Positions 38,562 to 43,628 of a stretch of DNA of 43,628 bases are shown piece by piece. The translations under genes were made by a program, and so were the position numbers. The notes below the pieces were generated by a model, which was not told the DNA's origin, made no database searches, and was given only the letters and a program-made list of their open reading frames with translations. Every line of letters begins with the position of its first letter. Positions within the stretch are counted from its first letter, which is position 1. The stretch covers positions 1-43,628 of the forward strand of contig SVIC01000008.1 in assembly GCA_015055515.1 (NCBI GenBank). The letters run 5' to 3'. This stretch comes from Clostridiales bacterium. GTDB lineage: Bacteria; Bacillota; Clostridia; Christensenellales; UBA1242.

Positions 38562-38683
38562 AGTATGTTCTCCTTAAATTATTTCATAATAAACTTATCT
38601 TAAATATTGTCATTTTGCATCATTCTCGACAAAGTCTCTTATAGGGGCTAACATACAAAAAACTCTTCGAAAATATTCAAAGC
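38562..38683 (-). promoter_or_regulatory. rplM leader, possible autoregulatory RNA
   Basis: About 120 nt between the predicted start and rplM. AATATT near both ends can close a stem around a central segment holding GAC-TTT-GTC and CGAAGAG. Firmicute L13 operons are known to carry structured leaders, so an L13-binding leader is plausible, though I cannot match the consensus by eye. Confidence 0.35.
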
Positions 38684-38689
38684 GATATT

Positions 38690-38718
38690 ATTTTACATTA
38701 GATATATCACTTTGTCAA
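38690..38718 (-). promoter_or_regulatory. Sigma-A promoter of rplM-rpsI
   Basis: A perfect TTGACA (38713-38718), a 17-bp spacer and TAAAAT (38690-38695) on the minus strand. Confidence 0.85.
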
Positions 38719-38766
38719 GGATTTTTTATAAAAATAAAGTAAACTTTTCTTATTTATATAATTGTA

Positions 38767-39537
38767 TTATATATACTCATCCTCTGTCATCTCAGTTGCT
38801 CTCTCTATATGTGCATTAGCAAGCGTTATGGATCGCACCACATTTGCTCCAGCATCATATAGCATTCTAGCACACTCATCAATGGTTGATCCAGTTGTGT
38901 ATATATCATCCACCAGCAACACATTTGCACCCATTACCGCAGACACATCTAATACCTCGAATGCACCTTTTACATTATCCAGTCTCTTATCTTTTGGCAA
39001 ACTCATTTGCTGTGGTGTGTCCTTTATTCTTGCCAAGACCTTATCATTGATCTTGTCCGCATCAATATCAAATTGATGTAGCATCATAGTTGCTTGGTTA
39101 AAACCTCTATCCCTCTCCCTATTAGCATTAAGAGGTACAGGAATTATAATATCTGCATCTATTTGATCCCTTACTGCTAGATACTTGTCATACAGAATAC
39201 TGCCTAACGGTCTACACAGATACTCCTTTCCTCCATACTTATAATCATGTATCAATTTTTTCATGACACCATCATATACAACAGCACTATAATTTCTATC
39301 CACAACCCTACTATTTGCCATACAATCGGTACATATATGAGTATCAGCAAATATCCTAGCTCCGCACACTTGACAAGATTTGTCATCTATAAATGCTATA
39401 TCTTTCTTACACTTATCACATAGGACATACTTATCATCATGATCCATCTCAGCATTACATGCTATACAAGTATAATTCTCTGGAAAAATATCCGATATTA
39501 TCTTGTTAACAAAATTCTTAATTACGCCCACCGTCAT
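38767..39537 (-). CDS. comFC: ComFC-like phosphoribosyltransferase-fold protein
   Basis: A 256-residue cytoplasmic protein. Two zinc-finger pairs lie at the N-terminus (CIACNAEM with CDKCKKDI, and CQVCGAR with CTDC, about residues 23-75). A type I phosphoribosyltransferase domain follows, with IIPVPLNANRERDRGFNQA (about 130-148) and the PRPP loop VLLVDDIYTTGSTIDE (about 205-220). ComFC supports DNA uptake in competent Firmicutes. comFA is not next to it here. The start overlaps the recD2 stop by 4 bp (ATGA), linking it to a DNA-repair helicase. A weak terminator-like hairpin lies at about 38734-38756. Confidence 0.9.
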   Translation of the reverse strand: MTVGVIKNFVNKIISDIFPENYTCIACNAEMDHDDKYVLCDKCKKDIAFIDDKSCQVCGARIFADTHICTDCMANSRVVDRNYSAVVYDGVMKKLIHDYKYGGKEYLCRPLGSILYDKYLAVRDQIDADIIIPVPLNANRERDRGFNQATMMLHQFDIDADKINDKVLARIKDTPQQMSLPKDKRLDNVKGAFEVLDVSAVMGANVLLVDDIYTTGSTIDECARMLYDAGANVVRSITLANAHIERATEMTEDEYI

Positions 39538-41765
39538 TCCTCATCATCTGTTTTATTCATCATTCCATTAATAATAGACTCCATATTATCCAGAAATGAT
39601 CTTAGCATTGTATATCTTACCTGTGTATGATTGTTATGCACCATACGCCCAATACATTGCTTAGTTCCTACCAAGACTACCATTTTCTTCGCCCTGGTTA
39701 CCGCTGTATATAGCAAGTTCTTAGTCAGTAGCATTGGCGGACCAGATAACACTGGAATCACCACAGCATCGAATTCGCTACCTTGGCTCTTATGTATAGT
39801 TATAGCATAAGACAGTACTAATTCGCTTAACTCTGCCTTAGTATATACACTGCGTCTACCATCTTCGAAATCCACAGTCACTTGATGTGTATTAATGTCT
39901 ATATCATATATCTCACCTATATCGCCATTGAATACACCCGAGCCAATCTCACCTGTTGATTTTTTCCAAGACCTCTCATAGTTATTTGAAATTTGCATTA
40001 TCCTATCACCCGATCGGAATATGCATTTGTCTAGTTGTATCTCTACCTTGTCTAGTGATGATGGATTTAACTTCTCTTGTAACTTCTCGTTGATATTGTC
40101 TATTCCTATAACGCCCGCCTTCATTGGCGCTAGTACCTGTATCCTTGAAGTATCTATATTCAAATACGCAGGTATTCTAGTAGTACACATAGAGACAATA
40201 GTAGATAGCACTTTATCTCCATCATCTTGCTCACTGAAGAAGAAATCTTTGCTCTGATTATTGATTATTGGCATCTTGCCATTATTGATAGCATGAGCAT
40301 TGGTAATAATCAGGCTATCGCCACTCTGCCTATATATCTGAGTAAGGCATGCTGTAGCAAATTGATTACTAGCAAGAATATCTGCTAGTACATTACCACA
40401 GCCGACACTGGCAAGTTGGTCCTTGTCTCCAACTAATATCAATTGTGTACCTTGCCTCAATGCCCTTGTCAGATAATACATCAATTGCACATCCACCATA
40501 CTTACCTCATCTATGATTATTACATCGTATGGAAGTTTGTTCATATTATTGTAGAAAAACATATTAACATTGGTATAATCCAGTTCTAACAACCTATGTA
40601 TAGTCATAGCCTCTGTTCCTGTACTCTCAGATAGCCTCTTGGATGCCCTACCTGTAGGTGCACATAATTGCACCCTCTTTCTAAGGCTCTTATATATCTG
40701 CAATATACATTTCACTATAGTTGTCTTTCCAGTACCTGGTCCACCAGTAATGACAGATACGCCGTTATTTACCGCTACCCTTACCGCTTCTTTCTGGTTA
40801 TCATGCATCTTGATATTATTAAGCAGTTCGTACATCTTGATCTCATCCTCTATGTCAAGACCGGCTTTATCTACACAAGAATCAAGTAGTTGCAGAGTAC
40901 AAGCAATACTCTTCTCCATGTTATAGAACTTACTTAAGGCAACACATTGCACATCTTGCTCTTGGAAGAACTTAGTCACACCATCAAGCGTTAACTTCTG
41001 CACAATATTAGCCACCACATCTTGACTAATATCTTGTTTTAATAATGCAACCAAGTCACTTACTAGATTTTCTAGATGTATGTATGTGTGACCACCTCTA
41101 TCAGAATTATCTTTCAAAATATGCAGTATGCCTGCACGCAATCTAAATTCGCTATCCTTTTCAATACCCATACTCTGAGCAATCTTATCCGCTGTATAGA
41201 ACCCTATGCCTTCTATATCTTCGACCAACCTATATGGATTCTCTGTTATTAAATCCCTTGTCCTCTCGCCATATCTACCGAATATCTTAATTGCCAGATT
41301 GGTACTAAATCCCCTCTCCTGCAAGAATATTACTGTATGTTGCATTTTCTTTACAGCACTGAATTGTTCTGCTATCTCCAGCGCTTTATTTTTGCTAATT
41401 CCACGCACCTCTGCTAGTCTCTCTGGCGTAAACTCCATAACCTCTAATGTGTCTTTACCAAATTTCTCTACAATGCTACTAGCAGTCACAGGTCCTACAC
41501 CACGAATTAATCCACTACTAAGATATTTCACAATACCCTCTAGGGTGCTAGGTGGAGTTATTTTTACATTCTTTACACTGAATTGCTCACCAAATCTAGC
41601 ATGCTTGGTAAATACACCTTCCACCTCTACACACTCGCCCTCTGTAATATTAGGAAATTTACCTACCGCTGTGACCGCATCGCCATCAGCGTCTAATACG
41701 CACACTGTGTAATTATTCTCCGCATTTCTATATATTATCTCTTGCACTATTCCATTTAATTTCAT
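39534..41765 (-). CDS. recD2: RecD2-type 5'-3' DNA helicase
   Basis: A 743-residue superfamily 1B helicase of normal RecD2 length. The N-terminal domain has an OB-like start (MKLNGIVQEIIYRNAENNYT) and helix-hairpin-helix repeats (GLIRGVGPVTASSIVEKFG, about residues 84-102). Motor motifs are Walker A GGPGTGKTT (about 339-347), APTGRASKRL (about 369-378), Walker B DVIIIDEVSM (about 414-423), LVGDKDQL (about 445-452) and SYAITIHKSQGSEFD near residues 645-659. RecD2 works without RecBC in DNA repair. It has a promoter at 41794-41822 and is coupled to comFC. Confidence 0.97.
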   Translation of the reverse strand: MKLNGIVQEIIYRNAENNYTVCVLDADGDAVTAVGKFPNITEGECVEVEGVFTKHARFGEQFSVKNVKITPPSTLEGIVKYLSSGLIRGVGPVTASSIVEKFGKDTLEVMEFTPERLAEVRGISKNKALEIAEQFSAVKKMQHTVIFLQERGFSTNLAIKIFGRYGERTRDLITENPYRLVEDIEGIGFYTADKIAQSMGIEKDSEFRLRAGILHILKDNSDRGGHTYIHLENLVSDLVALLKQDISQDVVANIVQKLTLDGVTKFFQEQDVQCVALSKFYNMEKSIACTLQLLDSCVDKAGLDIEDEIKMYELLNNIKMHDNQKEAVRVAVNNGVSVITGGPGTGKTTIVKCILQIYKSLRKRVQLCAPTGRASKRLSESTGTEAMTIHRLLELDYTNVNMFFYNNMNKLPYDVIIIDEVSMVDVQLMYYLTRALRQGTQLILVGDKDQLASVGCGNVLADILASNQFATACLTQIYRQSGDSLIITNAHAINNGKMPIINNQSKDFFFSEQDDGDKVLSTIVSMCTTRIPAYLNIDTSRIQVLAPMKAGVIGIDNINEKLQEKLNPSSLDKVEIQLDKCIFRSGDRIMQISNNYERSWKKSTGEIGSGVFNGDIGEIYDIDINTHQVTVDFEDGRRSVYTKAELSELVLSYAITIHKSQGSEFDAVVIPVLSGPPMLLTKNLLYTAVTRAKKMVVLVGTKQCIGRMVHNNHTQVRYTMLRSFLDNMESIINGMMNKTDDEE

Positions 41766-41793
41766 TATATGTACTTATCCTCTTTGCTAATTT

Positions 41794-41822
41794 ATTGTAG
41801 CAGATTGCACACATTTTCGCAA
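41794..41822 (-). promoter_or_regulatory. Sigma-A promoter of recD2-comFC
   Basis: TTGCGA (41817-41822), a 17-bp spacer and TACAAT (41794-41799) on the minus strand. Confidence 0.75.
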
Positions 41823-41880
41823 GTTAAATAGCAATCATTATCAAACATTTGTGCGAATAAGTTTTATTAAATTTATAATG

Positions 41881-41933
41881 ATCTAGAATATAATTTGCAT
41901 TAACTAAAAAAATAATCTAGAATAACACTAGAT
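41881..41933 (+). promoter_or_regulatory. Operator-like repeats before kinase gene
   Basis: ATCTAGAATA occurs at 41881-41890 and 41915-41924. The second copy forms a dyad with CTAGAT at 41928-41933 (6-bp stem, 7-nt loop). They lie directly downstream of a TATAAT at 41874-41879. A repressor site or transcript hairpin is possible. Confidence 0.4.
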
Positions 41934-41947
41934 AGTAGAGGTATATT

Positions 41948-42520
41948 ATGATTATATTAATATTTGGCAAAAGCGGATCAGGCAAAACTTATTTAGCAAA
42001 ATATTTAGAAAAAAACTTGACTAATAGTATTCACATAGATATAGATAAATTAAACAACGATCTATACAAATCTCCAAGAGTACAAAACAAAGCAGTAGAA
42101 ATATTTGGTAAAGATATAGTTGTAAACAAAACAATAGATAAACAAGCACTGTATAATATAATTAATACTGATGAGAAAATCTATAAAACATGGGTAGATT
42201 ATATGATAACTGAGTGCCAGCAATTCTTAGATCTTTATATGAAATCAACATCCTTTAATTACTATATAATAGATCACATTAATGTGCATTTATTTAACTT
42301 TTTAGACAACAATATTGTCAAAATATTATGTGAAGAAAATGATGATAACATTAGGTATGCAAGACTGGCAAAAAGAGACAAAATAAGCAAGGAAACGATA
42401 TTATTCAGAGACAAGCATTATATAGAGTCTGATGGAGACATAACATATAGCGGAACCAGTACAGATGATATATTAAATGAAATAAAAAAACAAAGGATAT
42501 TAATCAACACAAAAAGTTGA
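41948..42520 (+). CDS. P-loop kinase, dephospho-CoA-kinase-like
   Basis: A 190-residue protein with Walker A GKSGSGKT (residues 7-14). A short acidic segment, HIDIDKLNNDLY (about 33-44), fits a nucleoside- or CoaE-type kinase. The lid-like RLAKRDKISKET (about 140-151) is typical of CoaE relatives. Sequence elsewhere is diverged, so authentic dephospho-CoA kinase activity is uncertain. GAGG lies eight bases before the ATG. Its stop lies 53 bp before the Nudix gene, and the two probably form one transcript. Codon use is more A-rich than the neighbouring core genes. Confidence 0.78.
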   Translation: MIILIFGKSGSGKTYLAKYLEKNLTNSIHIDIDKLNNDLYKSPRVQNKAVEIFGKDIVVNKTIDKQALYNIINTDEKIYKTWVDYMITECQQFLDLYMKSTSFNYYIIDHINVHLFNFLDNNIVKILCEENDDNIRYARLAKRDKISKETILFRDKHYIESDGDITYSGTSTDDILNEIKKQRILINTKS

Positions 42521-42573
42521 ACTATTTTGATATAAAAGATGATTTATATTATAATACTTGCAGGAGGAATTTT

Positions 42574-43137
42574 ATGAGTAAAACTATTGAAATGTTAAAA
42601 AGTTATGTTCCATATAATAAACAAGAACAAGAAGATATTGCTTTGATAATAAAAGCAGAAGAAATTTTCGGAGATATTCTTACAAGAGATAATAAGTTTT
42701 GCCACTTAACATCTTCTGCATTTGTAATAAACAAAAATCATACAAAAGTTCTTTGCATTTATCACAATATCTATAAATCTTGGAGCTGGGTTGGCGGACA
42801 TGCTGATGGCGATGATAATATGCTTTATGTCGCACAAAAAGAAACCAAAGAAGAAACTTCACTAGAAAGATTCAATATTGTAATAAATACACCAATATCA
42901 GTCGAAATTTTGCCTGTTAAAAGTCACATGAGAAAAGGTAAATATGTGCCAGCACACCAACATCTTAATATTACCTATCTCTTAGAAGCAGATGAGAACG
43001 ACGCAATACATATTTTAGAAGATGAAAATAGCAATATTGGTTGGCTAACATTTGATGAATTAATCAACAAAAGTGATGAGCCATATATGATACCCGTCTA
43101 TAAGAAAATAGTGGAGAAAATTAAACAATTATATTAG
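42574..43137 (+). CDS. Nudix hydrolase with degenerate Nudix box
   Basis: The frame opens at a TTG (42517), but AGGAGG six bases before ATG 42574 sets the start, giving 187 residues. The Nudix box (about residues 75-97) reads GHADGDDNMLYVAQKETKEE. Aspartate replaces the first Glu, Lys replaces Arg, and Ser replaces the last Gly, while the metal-binding ETKEE core is retained. It resembles ADP-ribose or nucleotide pyrophosphatases without a clear subclass. It is paired with a P-loop kinase, hinting at nucleotide or cofactor salvage or clean-up (inference). Confidence 0.85.
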   Translation: MSKTIEMLKSYVPYNKQEQEDIALIIKAEEIFGDILTRDNKFCHLTSSAFVINKNHTKVLCIYHNIYKSWSWVGGHADGDDNMLYVAQKETKEETSLERFNIVINTPISVEILPVKSHMRKGKYVPAHQHLNITYLLEADENDAIHILEDENSNIGWLTFDELINKSDEPYMIPVYKKIVEKIKQLY

Positions 43138-43142
43138 ATATA

Positions 43143-43174
43143 AAAAAATCACGGATACCCTTCCGTGATTTTTT
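43143..43174. terminator. Bidirectional terminator after Nudix gene and SDR gene
   Basis: A perfect 12-bp stem AAAAAATCACGG with CCGTGATTTTTT and an 8-nt loop. Confidence 0.9.
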
Positions 43175-43176
43175 TA

Positions 43177-43628
43177 TTAAAAATACATCTTCCTCACTGC
43201 CCACTCTCTCATCTTTCTAGGCATCAAGTTAAGCAAGAAATTAAATAGTTTATATTTTGGTCCTATTACATTTCTCAGTTTTATTCTACGCCTTGTCGCT
43301 ATCTTATATAACTTATCTCCTGCGTACTCGCTTGTCATGCCAGACTGTTCATCACGCTCCATGTGTCCCACTGCCCTTTCGCAAAGTTCGGCATATGGAT
43401 TATTAGGATCAATTACCCTTTTCTCTCTAGCAGATGTAAAACCTGTCTTTACATCACCAGGATGCACACATATAGCCTGAACACCGAACATTTTTATTTC
43501 CGACCTCAACCCATCTACAAAGCCATCCAACGCAGTCTTGCTGGCAGTATAGAATGACTGAAAAGGCAATGCCACTAGGCTACCCATAGAACTAACACAT
43601 ACTATTCTACACCACCTCTTTCTCTCAT
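43177..43628 (-). CDS. Short-chain dehydrogenase/reductase, N-terminus beyond window
   Basis: The frame is open to the right edge (about 150 codons seen), so the visible ATG at 43587 is internal. The first residues read RIVCVSSMGSL, the typical strand with the catalytic serine. The catalytic pair YTASK follows, then ALDGFVDGLRSEI and VHPGDVKTGF, the strand that closes the substrate side. The NAD(P)-binding Gly motif is in the missing N-terminal half. The C-terminus is basic and hydrophobic (FNFLLNLMPRKMREWAVRKM), as in SDRs of lipid or steroid type that associate with membranes. The substrate is unknown. Confidence 0.9.
   Translation of the reverse strand, partial: ERKRWCRIVCVSSMGSLVALPFQSFYTASKTALDGFVDGLRSEIKMFGVQAICVHPGDVKTGFTSAREKRVIDPNNPYAELCERAVGHMERDEQSGMTSEYAGDKLYKIATRRRIKLRNVIGPKYKLFNFLLNLMPRKMREWAVRKMYF

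Overview
This AT-rich 43.6-kb window looks like a chromosomal segment from a low-GC Gram-positive bacterium (Bacillota, probably an uncultured gut-type Clostridia). The reasons are consensus AAGGAGG ribosome binding sites and TTGACA/TATAAT promoters, Rho-independent terminators with long T runs, spoVT- and spoVB-like sporulation genes, RecD2 and ComFC, and Firmicute-style rpoB/rpoC and rplM/rpsI. No lineage is certain from sequence alone. No tRNA, rRNA, insertion sequence, prophage or CRISPR array was seen.

Region by region. (1) Positions 1-11221 hold a minus-strand four-gene operon: ABC ATPase, ABC permease, a secreted Ig-like/beta-helix protein, and a giant Ig-like repeat protein that runs off the left edge and contains an in-frame repeat of about 304 residues. 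(2) Positions 11300-15430 are a surface and glycan cluster: an O-antigen-ligase-like membrane protein, a small membrane protein, a collagen-like protein with a Cys-rich N-terminus and a possible sporulation-type promoter, and a GT2-TPR glycosyltransferase. (3) Positions 15421-20308 carry a tightly coupled operon of a U32 protein and two FAD proteins, followed by a small putative lipoprotein gene on the plus strand. (4) Positions 21083-28710 are rpoB-rpoC with their own strong promoter and a long leader. (5) Positions 28771-33422 hold a GT4 glycosyltransferase, pgk-tpiA with a small membrane protein, and a tRNA-dihydrouridine synthase. (6) Positions 33589-36304 have HU convergent with a translationally coupled spoVT-spoVB-like pair. 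(7) Positions 36332-36801 contain no protein gene but two tandem, independently promoted, structured RNA candidates ending in an identical 47-bp terminator module. (8) Positions 36843-41822 hold a hypothetical gene, rplM-rpsI, and recD2-comFC. (9) Positions 41874-43628 hold a P-loop kinase/Nudix pair and the truncated C-terminal part of a short-chain dehydrogenase.

The most novel-looking signals are the tandem RNA pair upstream of spoVT and the exporter/giant-repeat-protein operon. The collagen-like gene with its possible sporulation promoter and neighbouring glycosyltransferase is a third candidate. Promoters, terminators and RNA folds were found by eye. Family assignments come from recognisable motifs, without any database search.
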